Assembly: GCA_015501585.1 (NCBI GenBank)
Contig: JADNRY010000239.1
Span: 1 to 64,000 of the forward strand
Direction of reading: 5' to 3'
Origin: Rhodocollybia butyracea
Lineage: Eukaryota > Basidiomycota > Agaricomycetes > Agaricales > Omphalotaceae
Length of the DNA: 64,000 nucleotides
Shown piece by piece: positions 32,963 to 42,637 of this stretch. The notes below the pieces were generated by a model. The model did not search any database, was not told the DNA's origin, and saw only the letters and a list, made by a program, of their open reading frames with translations. Each line of letters starts with the position of its first letter. Position 1 is the first letter of the stretch. A program made the position numbers and the translations under genes.

Positions 32963-33004
32963 GTGCAAAGCACTGTAGCAGGATGCACCAGAACGAACTG
33001 ACAT

Positions 33005-33450
33005 AGCGCATGGGCATCCGACGGCGTCGGATTACTTGTTTGGAGGGTATTTGTTCAATCAAAAACCTGGTTCCGTCGTCGCCGGGTTCACCGTTCAATG
33101 CATAATTTTGAGAATAACATCATGACATAACTGTCATAAAGGACATAATTTCAATGTGCTGGAATACCTTCTCCCAGTCTGGAGGTACAGTCTTTCAGAT
33201 TCAGAGAATGCATTTCAGCACTTAAGGGAACTTTAAATGACCCTCCCTTATAATTATTTGGGCACAACTCAGTTTAACCTCCAGAAGCCCAGAGCCCTAG
33301 AGCAAAAAGGAGCAGTGCTGCCAGCGCACAGACATCCGACGGCGTCGGATTACCAGCTTTCTGGGTACTTCCTTGATCCCTGAACCTGGCTACATCACCG
33401 CCAGGTTTATTGCCCCATTTTGAAACATTTGCGTAACATCATAACACCGG
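33005..33450 (+). repeat. two diverged direct repeats with a palindromic core
   Basis: CATCCGACGGCGTCGGATTA occurs at 33015 and 33333, 318 bases apart, followed in both by related sequence (CCTGG ... CGCC(A/G)GGTT ... ATAACATCATAA-like). TCCGACGGCGTCGGA is palindromic around its centre base. It is probably an old mobile element or a duplicated element end. Confidence 0.5.
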
Positions 33451-33849
33451 ACAGGAGTGGGTGTCAAGCCGAGTCTTAATGGGTCCCGCTAATATTCTCT
33501 ACCTCTCCGCTTCAGTCTCCCTGTGCCCCCAATGATAGAGCTGAGGTTGGAGGAGGTACCAGGAGGAGACATACCTATATTTCAATTAATAGATGTGCTC
33601 ACACCAAATTCACAATCAAGCGGAACCCTTAGACAGCTTAAGGACACATGAAACGAGTTCATACGAGTCGAAAATCTTGTATGGCATCCCATTATCAGTC
33701 ATGTTTTGATGCTTTGGCATAACAGTGAGATCTGTCCTCTTTAAGGTGTTACTTCAAAGATTAGAATAAAACTTAATACTGCAAGGCTTAAACATCGATT
33801 ATAAACGCGAAAATAGCATTGATATATGCTTATACAAGTTGTCCCTCAC

Positions 33850-34062
33850 GCCGCGTTTATTCGTATGGTTCAATCACGCTGGTTCAAGCCAGGTTCAGAT
33901 TTAGCTGCTGAGATGTCAGCACTGGGGAAGAGTTCTATCCGATCCGTCGTTCTCAATTTCACTCAGCAAGAAGTCGATGCGGATATCTATAAACCACTAC
34001 GGGTTTTGGATGCAGAGGGATTGAGAGTAGTGGTTTCTGGAACAAATGGAGTGCAGGTATAA
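33850..34062 (+). pseudogene. orphan 3' fragment of an FB5-like gene
   Basis: About 70 codons from AAFIRMVQSRWFKPGSDL to SGTNGVQV, with no upstream gene. Homology to FB5 starts abruptly at GCCGCGTTTATTCG, and the downstream sequence follows the FB5 3' flank. It is the left end of the second copy of the segmental duplication. It retains the 14 bases that FB5 has lost. Confidence 0.85.
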
Positions 34063-34827
34063 TAATTTGGGTAATGTCTCTTCGATATCGATGTGCTTTG
34101 GATCTGTGGTCTTGTACTCTTTGCATGCATTTCCTTCCGATCAATTTTTTTTCCCTTCGAGTAGTAGTACTAGTCCTCTATTATCTAGTTCTGTCAAGTA
34201 AGTACTAGGTAGGCTGTAGCTCTACCAATACCTTTTGTTTTGTTCCATTAAAGCGCTTACCTCCCCACCAAGGGCACTTAAGTATTGAGGGTTTAATTTC
34301 TTCCGGGAAACTTCAAACCAATTACTCCCTGTATTCTCTCATTCCCGTTCCGAATTCTCTAACCCAGCATCGCCAAATGTAATCGCTCTCAGGGACCAGG
34401 AAATGTCCAGCCATTGCTGCTTGAGTGTGCTTTGTGATAGGTGTGCTGGAGAATCACCGGACGTTGCCAAAGTTGAGTACAATGAAGATCAGATGCAAAA
34501 GGAAGATAAGCCTTTTACGCCTATCACGGAACACAAAACATGAACATAAGCCCTCATTTGCTAATACCAAGTCACTCCAAGTCACCGACTACGCTTACAC
34601 AGTAACGAAGTGCACCGTAGGAGTAGGGGACCTATATTTGCATAGTGTGTCGGGTGGCGAGCGGGAGTGGGGTAGGCGGCGGCAGGTAAGGGGACGGTCG
34701 GCAAGTCCGGAGCTCTCGATGAGTCGAAATAGGCAATGGACAATAGACTCAGATGATGCGATAAAATTATTGAACAATGGAGTGGAACAACAAAAAAATC
34801 AACCATGGTCACGACTGGAGCGGGCAT

Positions 34828-34858
34828 TTGGCGCTTATTCGAACCAACTTCTTCCCAA
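34828..34858 (+). promoter_or_regulatory. FB7 leader
   Basis: TTGGCGCTTATTCG (34828-34841) and CTTCTTCCCAA lie directly before the ATG at 34859. Confidence 0.5.
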
Positions 34859-36436
34859 ATGACTCCACCTCTCGCAGCATATGCTAACCCTTCGGGAGTA
34901 CCAATCAGCCTCAGCTCTGAGGATCTCTCCGCATTGGAAAACAATCTCTGTTTCGAATTTGGACCTTCCGTGGTTACCCCGGAACGTGGAACGGAGCTTA
35001 GGATGATGTTGGATCTGGTGGATAACAACCTCGAGTCTGAAATATCCCGCCTTGAGGTACAGAGAGCCAAGATCCTCTTGTTGCTTTCGCCGATGCGGAA
35101 GCTGCCAAACGAAATCTTATTGCACATCTTCCAGCTTGTATGCGCAGAAAATATCCTCCAGTGCCATCCGTGGTTACTACAAGAGAACAGTACTACCGCC
35201 AAAATCACTGCTCCTGTCATTGCCTCCCTCCCTGCAATGGCAATCAGCTCTGTATGCTCTCGTTGGCGTGCACTTGCGCTGTCGACATCCGGTTTATGGG
35301 CGAATCTAACCGTGACCACACACACTACCACGAACGGGGCAGCTATCTTTTCTGGCTTTACTGATACAGTTAATCGATATCTGACAAGATCGGGTGCTTC
35401 GCCATTGAGGCTTGCACTCACTATCCGTGGTTTCGACAACGCTGCGGAGGTTCCTGCCCTAATCCAACTCATAGAGCATGCTCGGCGCTGGAAAACTTTC
35501 AAGTATAAGGGATATTACTCATTAACACAGCCCAGTATAGCCACTCGAGTCCGCTTTCCTTTACTTGCAGAACTGGACAGTGGCTGGGGATCGAAGATGT
35601 GGGATCTTTTCGAGCATTGCTCCAGACTCCATGCCATTTCTATCTCTCGGAGCATGGGGATAATACCCAGGATCCTCTGCGGTCAAGTAGATCATCTCGA
35701 TTTTTGGGGCCCGTTGTCACTGACAGACTTGGACGAAGCTCTTCGCAGCTGTCCATCTCTGAAGTTTCTCAAGTTGGGTCTTACGCTGAAAAGCGTTCTC
35801 AAGGATGGCGCACCAAGGACCCATCGTAACATCACATCGCTTAGCCTTATCAATGGCCCAGCATCAGAGATGCTGTTTTCCTTGTTCAACTTTCCTTGCT
35901 TGAATACCCTTGTGGTGGATCGCTGTGCGGTTAAATTGCTGCCAAACAACTTTCCTTCATTCATCACCCGACCGTCTTGTATGATTACCTCGTTCACCCT
36001 CCGCGGTATATCTATGCATGACTTGGACCTTATTGCGGCGCTTCGAGTCATGCCAGCCCTACTCCATCTTGAAGTTGACCAGTGTTTGGATGCCCCTCGT
36101 AATCCAATCACTCCACATCTCATCTCAGGCTTAACTCACCGCCGCCAATCCACTTCTACTGTCCTGGTTCCAGCACTACACAGTCTACATTTGAGATACG
36201 AGCTTACAGATGCATTTGACGATGCTGCTTTTGTTAATATGATTGAATCTCGCTGGTTCAAACCGGGCTCGGATTTATCTGCAGAGATGTTAGCAATGGG
36301 GAGGAGTTCTATCCGATCGGTCGCTCTCAAGTTTACCTCCAGAGAGGTTGATGTGGACATCTATATGCCGCTATGGGTCTTGGATGCAGAGGGGCTAAGA
36401 GTAGTGGTTTCTGGAACAAACGGAGTGCAGGTATAA
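34859..36436 (+). CDS. FB7: F-box-like domain protein
   Basis: An intact frame of 525 residues starting at MTPPLAAYANPSG. An in-frame ATG at 34805 would add 18 residues, but it lies in the conserved leader. The F-box-like domain is at about 76-155 (SPMRKLPNEILLHIF ... SVCSRWRALALSTSGLWANL). The C-terminal part has the LRR-like family blocks (TRPSCMITSFTLRGISM, DLDLIAALRVMPALLHLEVD, FVNMIESRWFKPGSDLSAEM) and ends SGTNGVQV. It is the intact sister of FB6. A role as SCF adaptor is inferred. FB6 and FB7 share LVCAEN(L/I)LxCHPWLL, where most other members have VCEENLLQCYPW, so they form a subgroup. Confidence 0.9.
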   Translation: MTPPLAAYANPSGVPISLSSEDLSALENNLCFEFGPSVVTPERGTELRMMLDLVDNNLESEISRLEVQRAKILLLLSPMRKLPNEILLHIFQLVCAENILQCHPWLLQENSTTAKITAPVIASLPAMAISSVCSRWRALALSTSGLWANLTVTTHTTTNGAAIFSGFTDTVNRYLTRSGASPLRLALTIRGFDNAAEVPALIQLIEHARRWKTFKYKGYYSLTQPSIATRVRFPLLAELDSGWGSKMWDLFEHCSRLHAISISRSMGIIPRILCGQVDHLDFWGPLSLTDLDEALRSCPSLKFLKLGLTLKSVLKDGAPRTHRNITSLSLINGPASEMLFSLFNFPCLNTLVVDRCAVKLLPNNFPSFITRPSCMITSFTLRGISMHDLDLIAALRVMPALLHLEVDQCLDAPRNPITPHLISGLTHRRQSTSTVLVPALHSLHLRYELTDAFDDAAFVNMIESRWFKPGSDLSAEMLAMGRSSIRSVALKFTSREVDVDIYMPLWVLDAEGLRVVVSGTNGVQV

Positions 36437-36591
36437 CGAGCGTAGTATAACAATAATCGATTTGGATGATGTGTGATATATAAATCCGGCTATTCAAGTT
36501 TTCTTAACATTTGCCATTACTACCTAGCGCTGCTACAATGCTAGTTGAAAGTTCTGTCTAGATCTAGTCGTCTAGGTTCAAAGGCGCTTAG

Positions 36592-36680
36592 CCCGGCAGT
36601 TATGGCGCTTATTCGACCCGTTTCTTCTCGTTTCTTCATCTTGCCTCGGCTCTGAGAAAATCTTTACGTCTTCTTTGGAT
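36592..36680 (+). promoter_or_regulatory. orphan paired leader without an F-box gene
   Basis: AGGCGCTTAGCCCGG and TATGGCGCTTATTCG are followed by TTTCTTCTCGTTTCTTCATC and GGCTCTGAGAAAATC, which look like a decayed F-box leader and first codons (compare CTCAGCTCTGAGGAAC in intact members). It lies at the head of companion remnant (c). Confidence 0.45.
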
Positions 36681-36729
36681 TGTGGTACTGGGTTTTTATC
36701 ACTGCACTCTCCTCTACATGCACGTAAAA

Positions 36730-38600
36730 GACTAACAGGAATTGAAAAGGATTGCCACGGACCGAACATTGTTCTACTGCGCGGAGAAAGGCCGGGGCCA
36801 AAGGAAACAGTATGAAGGTTTCTCGAACATGCTCGGAATGTCAACGTACACACCACCAATGCCCGCTGTACGGCTTCTTAAGATCTTACTAGTACTAGTC
36901 AAGTGGACTGGTCGTCGTTATTCGCAAAAAAATGTGCGATGGATAGAGCAAAAAGAAGATGGAACATTAGTGGTGTTGATTTTGGACAGATCTTTCGGAA
37001 GTTTCGCGTAAAGCTGCTTCCTATATGTCGGGAGTTTTAACGACAAGCCAACACGCAAATCGAAGGTATGCATTGCTTAATCTTAAGTAAAGATCCAGAT
37101 TTCTCAATGTACCCTGTAGTAGCCAACGACTTTTAATCATCCCCATCCGGCGAATGTTCATACTGCTCCTTCACTGGACCACCAAGACATGCGAGAGCTA
37201 TGTCCTGCTGGTTCCGAAGAACCTCAATACGAAGTTCTATACTGGCTCCTCCGAGGACTTGAAACGTCCTCACATCCACATCCAGCGCTACACCCACATT
37301 CGTCCTCTGATACATTTCCATCCTCGCCCACTTCCTAAACCGAAACCCCGAAACCAACCGCGACTATAACTCTTCCCCAATCCCCTTACGGCCGCAAATT
37401 CGGCTCCGCCCACATCCCCTTCGCGACTCCACAATCCAACCCATGTGCATATCCCTAGTAAACTAGGTGTTCTACCGTGACGCCGAAAGGCATGTTTCGT
37501 GACACAGTATAGCGATGATGTGTCGGCGGCGGGTTGTGCGAGAGTTGGGATGGCGACGATGGATGCGAGAGTTGGCTTTGGGCGGGGAAAGCAAAGGATG
37601 GAGAGGTTATGGAGCTTCTGAAGGGTACATGGGGTTGCGGGTGGAGTATTCCAGGGAATATGATATGGGTGTAGTGTGGATAGGTCGTGGTCTACGTGTT
37701 GAGCAGTGAGAGGGAGATGAGGTCGCTTCGCGGGCTTTGAAGTTCTGGCTGTTTGGTTTCGGAAGCAATCGTCCCTTGTTCATTGGCTGTTCTCGGCTTC
37801 TCAGGTTCTCGGATGGACGTAATGAGAGAAGTATGGGGTATTGTTCCAGCGCTTCGTTTCGCAAGCTCACTCGGCTTCAGAATGACTTTATGGTCCGGCC
37901 CTTAGTTTTGGATTTGGAACGGGCCGTTCTTCGTTTTTAGCTCTTCTCGGGTCCTCGAACGGGATACGGGTGTGGCCTGGATGTCGGGCTCTGCGGGAGT
38001 TGAGAAAGAGATGACGAGTGGAGGACGGGAGGATGAGGCCTCGACGTGCATCTGCTGCAGGACTTCGCGTCGCACGTTCACATGGCTTTAAAGAGCTCAG
38101 ATCGGTTTTGGTCGGAACCGGCTTATCGTTTCTTGTCTCTTCCCGGCTTCTGGTAGGAGATAATTGGAGGAGGACAGTTTCCAGTATCGAGCGGGGAGCA
38201 TCGGGCATATCGACGCCGGAAGGATCTTGATTTTGAGGTATTCTAGAGGAATATCTCTCTTCCCTGGCTTTCAGTGGTTGTATCATGCCACACTGCGAAT
38301 GTTTTTCACCAGTAACATTAGATCCAGATCTGTTGATGATGAGAGCTGTCGATGTGGCCTTGAAGAGCGAAGGGTATCTGGGTTTCTTGGCCCTTCTCAG
38401 CCGAGGAACAGACATCGAGTATCAATCATACCAAGGAGCTTTGGTTGCCGGAGGGATACCCCCTTCGTCACTGGCATGGAATGTATTCCTTTTCTTTCAG
38501 TTGGAAGTGGTATCAAGCCACGATACGATGGTGTAGCAATATCCAGATCCGTCACTGATGTGGGTGCGGGTGAGCGATGAGCTGCAGGAATAGGGTTAGG
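36730..38600 (+). pseudogene. companion remnant (c), between FB7 and FB8
   Basis: This is the longest relic of the unrecognised companion family. Blocks shared with the other copies, in order: an N-terminal-like block at 36742-37010; AATACGAAGTTCTATACTGG (near 37220); TACGGCCGCAAATTCGGCTC (near 37389); a block read as AMELLEGY-like/GLRVEYSREYDMGVVWIG (37600-37700); GCTTCGTTTCGCAAGCTCAC (37853); and two tandem copies of the terminal block ending around 38340 and 38580. Stops and frame changes separate the blocks. The product is unknown, and the plus strand is the coding sense because the strand-specific frames align between copies. Confidence 0.6.
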
Positions 38601-38805
38601 AGTGGGTAAGAGAGAGTATTGCTGTCGTAGGATCTATGATAAAACTATCATTTTATTATACTCGATGCTTGTAAAGATAGTTTGAGATTGAAAGAACTTG
38701 GGATGTTCCTTTCTGGATCCAAGGTTCTTCTCCTTCTGGTAATAGAATGGAATAGTGCTGTTATAAGTTGTATTTGTGTAGATAATTGACATTCAGTGCG
38801 TGCAA

Positions 38806-38851
38806 AACGCGCTTCACCTTTGGGCGCTTATTCAGAAAAACTTCTTCCCAG
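38806..38851 (+). promoter_or_regulatory. FB8 leader, paired boxes
   Basis: CGCGCTTCACC and GGGCGCTTATTCAG are spaced about 15 bases apart, followed by CTTCTTCCCAG and the ATG at 38852. Confidence 0.5.
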
Positions 38852-40525
38852 ATGACTCCACCTCGCGCAGCATATGCTAACTCTTTGGGGATATCTGTCA
38901 ACCTCAGCTCTGAGGAACTTTCTGCATTGGAAAACAATCTTCGCTTCGAATCTGGACCATCTGTAGTTACCCCGGAACGAACGAAAGAGCTCAAGGCGAT
39001 GTTGGATTTGGTGGATAAAGATATCGAGGGTCTTAGTTCTCAATTAACTCACCTTGAGACACAGAGAGCCAAGCTGCTTTCACTGCTGTCGCCGATGCGG
39101 AAGTTGCCAAATGAAACCTTATTGCACATCTTCCAGGATGTATGCGAAGGAAATCTTCTCCAATGCTATCCATGGAGGATAGAAAAGGGAGACGAAGACG
39201 ACGAAGATGAAGACGAAGGCATTCTTGATGCTGAATTGCAACCTTCCACCAAAATCACATCTCCCGTCATCACTTACCTTCCTACGATGGCAATCAGCTC
39301 TGTATGCTCTCGTTGGCGTGAACTTGCGCTGTTGGCACCTAGTTTATGGACAAATCTAAGAGTGGAGACGCACACTACATCTTTGGATGAAGATGAGATC
39401 TTTGAGACCTTCGCTGGTTTCATCGATACAGTCACTCGATATCTGGAAAGGTCGAGGGATTCGCCATTAAATCTTGAACTTGATATATGTGGTCCAGCTG
39501 CATATGAGGAAATTCCTTGCCTGAATAACCTTACAGAGCATGCTTGGCGTTGGAAAACGTTCGAGTATTCGGGATCCAACTCTTTAACAGATTACCACCT
39601 CCTCTTTGAAATATCTTTTCCTTTCTTGAATACTCTCGATGTTTCATCGGCTGATTTGAATCTTTTCAAGGATTCCCCGAGACTGCGTACACTTTTCGGC
39701 TACGGGCCGCACACGATGACCTCAGCACGCAAGGTGCTCTACAATCAACTACACCGGTTTAATTGTGGTCAGTATTCACTCTCAGATTTGGGCTACGTTC
39801 TTCCCAGCTGTCCCTCTCTGAAATCTCTAGAGCTGGGTTATCTCCCTCATCGTCTAGGGAGTGTGCAGCCATCGGGGACATGGCATAACATCACATTTCT
39901 TGCTGCTGTAAATGGCGGTGAATTAGATACGATGTTTTCCCGCTTCAACTTTCCTTCCTTAAAGAAGCTTGTGGTAGATGGCGGGGATCCCATGGTCCAT
40001 ACCTACTGGCCAACGAATCCTTTGGCTTCATTCATCTCCAGATCATCTTGTATGATCACAACATTTACGCTCCAGGGTGTATCTCTGTCTGATGTGGACC
40101 TTATTGCAGCCCTTCGAATCATGCCAGCCCTACTTCATCTTGAAGTCGACGAAAAACTGCATTCCACCCGTTTCACAGAGCATCAAAGTCCAATCACTTC
40201 CCATCTCCTCTCAAGTCTAACTCTCCACCGATCTACTTCCATCTCCCTAGTCCCGAAATTGCATGGTCTTCATTTGAGATACATATCTCAACCTGTTGAT
40301 GCATTTGACGATGCTGCTTTTGTGGCTATGATCGAATCGCGCTGGTTTAGACCTGGTTCGGATTTATTTGCGGAGATGTTGGCGATGGGGAGGAATTGTA
40401 TCCGATCTGTTGTTCTCAAGTTAGATGCGCGGAAGGTTGATGCAGAGATCTATAAGCCGCTACGGGTTCTGGATACAGAGGGATTGAGAGTAGTTGTCTC
40501 TGGAACGAACGGATTGCAGGTATAA
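38852..40525 (+). CDS. FB8: F-box-like domain protein
   Basis: An intact frame of 557 residues starting at MTPPRAAYANSLG. The upstream in-frame ATG at 38786 is rejected because it lies before the conserved leader. The F-box-like domain begins at about residue 77 (SPMRKLPNETLLHIF) and is interrupted, relative to paralogs, by an acidic loop (GDEDDEDEDEGILD) between the CYPW and ITSPVITYLP segments. Then come SVCSRWRELALLAPSLWTNL and the LRR-like region. It ends SGTNGLQV. It is the longest open member without a minisatellite. Flanked by companion remnants (c) and (d). The function is inferred as an SCF adaptor with unknown substrate. Confidence 0.9.
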   Translation: MTPPRAAYANSLGISVNLSSEELSALENNLRFESGPSVVTPERTKELKAMLDLVDKDIEGLSSQLTHLETQRAKLLSLLSPMRKLPNETLLHIFQDVCEGNLLQCYPWRIEKGDEDDEDEDEGILDAELQPSTKITSPVITYLPTMAISSVCSRWRELALLAPSLWTNLRVETHTTSLDEDEIFETFAGFIDTVTRYLERSRDSPLNLELDICGPAAYEEIPCLNNLTEHAWRWKTFEYSGSNSLTDYHLLFEISFPFLNTLDVSSADLNLFKDSPRLRTLFGYGPHTMTSARKVLYNQLHRFNCGQYSLSDLGYVLPSCPSLKSLELGYLPHRLGSVQPSGTWHNITFLAAVNGGELDTMFSRFNFPSLKKLVVDGGDPMVHTYWPTNPLASFISRSSCMITTFTLQGVSLSDVDLIAALRIMPALLHLEVDEKLHSTRFTEHQSPITSHLLSSLTLHRSTSISLVPKLHGLHLRYISQPVDAFDDAAFVAMIESRWFRPGSDLFAEMLAMGRNCIRSVVLKLDARKVDAEIYKPLRVLDTEGLRVVVSGTNGLQV

Positions 40526-40689
40526 CAGCTTTGGGTGTCAACGTGCTTTTGGATCCGTGATATCATATTGTATACTGTAAATTTCGCTATTCCTGTCAAG
40601 TTTTTCTTATCATTAGCCATTCTAGTACCTCGCGCTGCGACTTCACTACTCGATCGGTTCTGTCTAGTAGTTGATAGTAGATTAGGTGA

Positions 40690-42260
40690 AGGCGCTTAAC
40701 CCATTACTTTGGCCCTTATTCAAACAACGTTTTCATGCATGCTTCCTTCTCGTTGCTTCCTTCTTGCGGTTAACATGTAATACTCAGCTCTAAGAAAATT
40801 TTCGTGTCAACCTTGGCCTGTAGCACTGTTATTCTCTCACTGCGTTTTCTCTCGAGGTGCTTAAAAGACTGGCAGGAATTGGAGTAGCCGACGAAAAAGA
40901 TTGCCAAGAAACAATACTCCACAGGCACGGAAACAGAGCATCAAACGAAACGATATCAAGCATGAATACGCATGGAACATGTTATCAAGGTACCCGGCAC
41001 CAACGCCCGTGGTACAGCTTCTTACCAGTCAGGACAGGTCATCGTTATATCATACCGCTAAACGTGCGAGGAGATAGCTATAGAGGAAGGTGAAGATGGA
41101 ACGTTAGGCATTGAATCCGGACAAACCTCTATCAAAACAGTCACAGAAAGCTGCTGGTGAGCCTATCTTGGTTGTTTCCATCACTGACACCTATGCCGAT
41201 TATCCACGGTCCAACGACGGTGAAGCGTTTATGTTATACCGAAGAAACAGACATGCCACTCAAAGGTATGTTTTCCTTCCTTATTAATTATTCCTATTTG
41301 CCACCTTATATTTAGTGATTCACATTCCTAGCATAGCGTATCGTATAGTCATTTACTCACTCAATACCCGGCCAGCGCCCCTCCAATTATCCCAGCCCAA
41401 CGAAGACTATGTGCCTACATGTACACCGGCTCCTTCAACCTCTGCGCTATGGACCATGTGCATGAAGACCTATGTGAGACTTACCGCATACCGACCCACT
41501 GGTTCCTCGGAACTCCAATACGAAGGCTCTTTTCTAGTCCTTGAAACATCGTTACATTCACGTCCAATCCCAAATCCAACCCTACATCGTCCTACAGAAG
41601 CCCATCAAGCCCATCTTCATGCCCGTTCTCTCCTGTTATTGAAATCGAAATCGACACGCATCCCGAACCCGAAACCGAAACCCATCCGCAAACGAAACCC
41701 AACCCCAAAAACTCACTGCCATCATAGCCCTCCCCCAACCCCGTACGGCCGCAAATTTGACTCCGCCTACGCTCTCGCTCCCTTCTCGCACGACCGCACG
41801 ACCAACTATTCCTACCCCTTCGAGCTCACTCACCCGCATATCTCAGATGTTCTACCACGGTAAAGAACAAGCTTGTGATCAGGTACAGAGATTTGGGGGG
41901 TGAGGGAGTTGCTTAGTGCAACATTTGAGGTGGTGGCGACGAATGCCGGATTGGGTAGTGGAGTCGGTGGAAGGTTCTGTATGAGTGGGAGTTGATCCGG
42001 ATGCGGCGAATGGGGAGGAGGAAAAGGAGGATATGAAAGCAATGGAGCTTTTGAGCGATACAGGGGGTTGCGGGTGGGGTATTGCGGGGAGTGTAGGATA
42101 TGGGCGTGACATGGATGTTGGGCTTGCTTTTTGGGCGATGATGCAGATGACGGATGGTCATGGGTGATTTCGGCGATTATACCTGTCCCAAAGCTTCGTT
42201 TTCAGCTCCTCTTGGGACATGGCTGCATGGAGCATCGATTATATCGACGCCAGAATGATT
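40690..42260 (+). pseudogene. companion remnant (d) with orphan leader, between FB8 and FB9
   Basis: It opens with AAGGCGCTTAACCC and GGCCCTTATTCAAAC, a worn copy of the leader, then CAGCTCTAAGAAAA, a trace of F-box first codons. Further blocks match (b) and (c): GTACCCGGCACCAACGCCCG (near 40993), CACTGGTTCCTCGGAACTCC (near 41497), TACGGCCGCAAATTTGACTC (near 41745), and AAAGCAATGGAGCTTTTGAG (near 42036). No continuous frame. The 182-aa frame at 41315-41863 is mostly out of the inferred coding register and is Pro/Thr-rich by chance. Confidence 0.55.
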
Positions 42261-42607
42261 TTGATCTTGAGTTCCTAGTACTATTAAGATCAGGGGCAAA
42301 TTAGGAGCAAATTGCCATAGGATGTAGGTACTATTGTTTGTTATCATAACTACTAAGTAGTCAATTAATCTTACCTTGGTTGGCGTGTAGAACACTAAGT
42401 AGATCGAGAACAAGACATTTTTTTCCCGTCAAGAACAGTACCTGGAACGTTCTCGAACCCTCAATATTGCTTTCCTTACGGGAAGACGCCTCTACAGCTC
42501 TAACTTCTGGTAAAGTCTGTATTGAACCTCTTTCCTAACAATAATTAACAACCAAAAACCCGATAAGTACAGAAACTCCGGGTGTCCGATTAGGAGGTCA
42601 TTAGACT

Positions 42608-42637
42608 TTGGCGCTTATTTAGAATAACTTTTCCCAA
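42608..42637 (+). promoter_or_regulatory. FB9 leader
   Basis: TTGGCGCTTATTTAG and CTTTTCCCAA lie before the ATG at 42638. TTATTT replaces TTATTC. Confidence 0.45.

Larger units (their letters stand above)
30923..32975. mobile_element. 2.05-kb TA-flanked element with long inverted repeats, non-autonomous
   Basis: It starts CAGTGCTTTGCA (30923) after TA and ends TGCAAAGCACTG (32975) before TA. CAGTG ends with a TA duplication are the Tc1/mariner-type signature. The inverted arms, about 355 bases each (31176 to about 31535 and about 32609-32962), are nearly identical. The ~1.07-kb centre has only short frames and no recognisable transposase. The left arm is interrupted just inside the terminus by another ~240-base inverted-repeat insert. 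Confidence 0.75.
33850..35960 (+). repeat. segmental duplication, copy 2
   Basis: Collinear with 26650-28530. The shared block covers an F-box gene end, about 0.7 kb of intergenic DNA and most of an F-box gene. Confidence 0.75.

Noticed and set aside
34582..35502. 306-aa minus-strand frame opposite FB7
   Set aside because: Antisense of a strongly conserved F-box coding region; similar antisense frames appear opposite other members and follow the sense codons.
41315..41863. 182-aa Pro/Thr/Ser-rich open frame
   Set aside because: Alignment with the other companion relics shows a different register and several frame breaks; the openness looks accidental.
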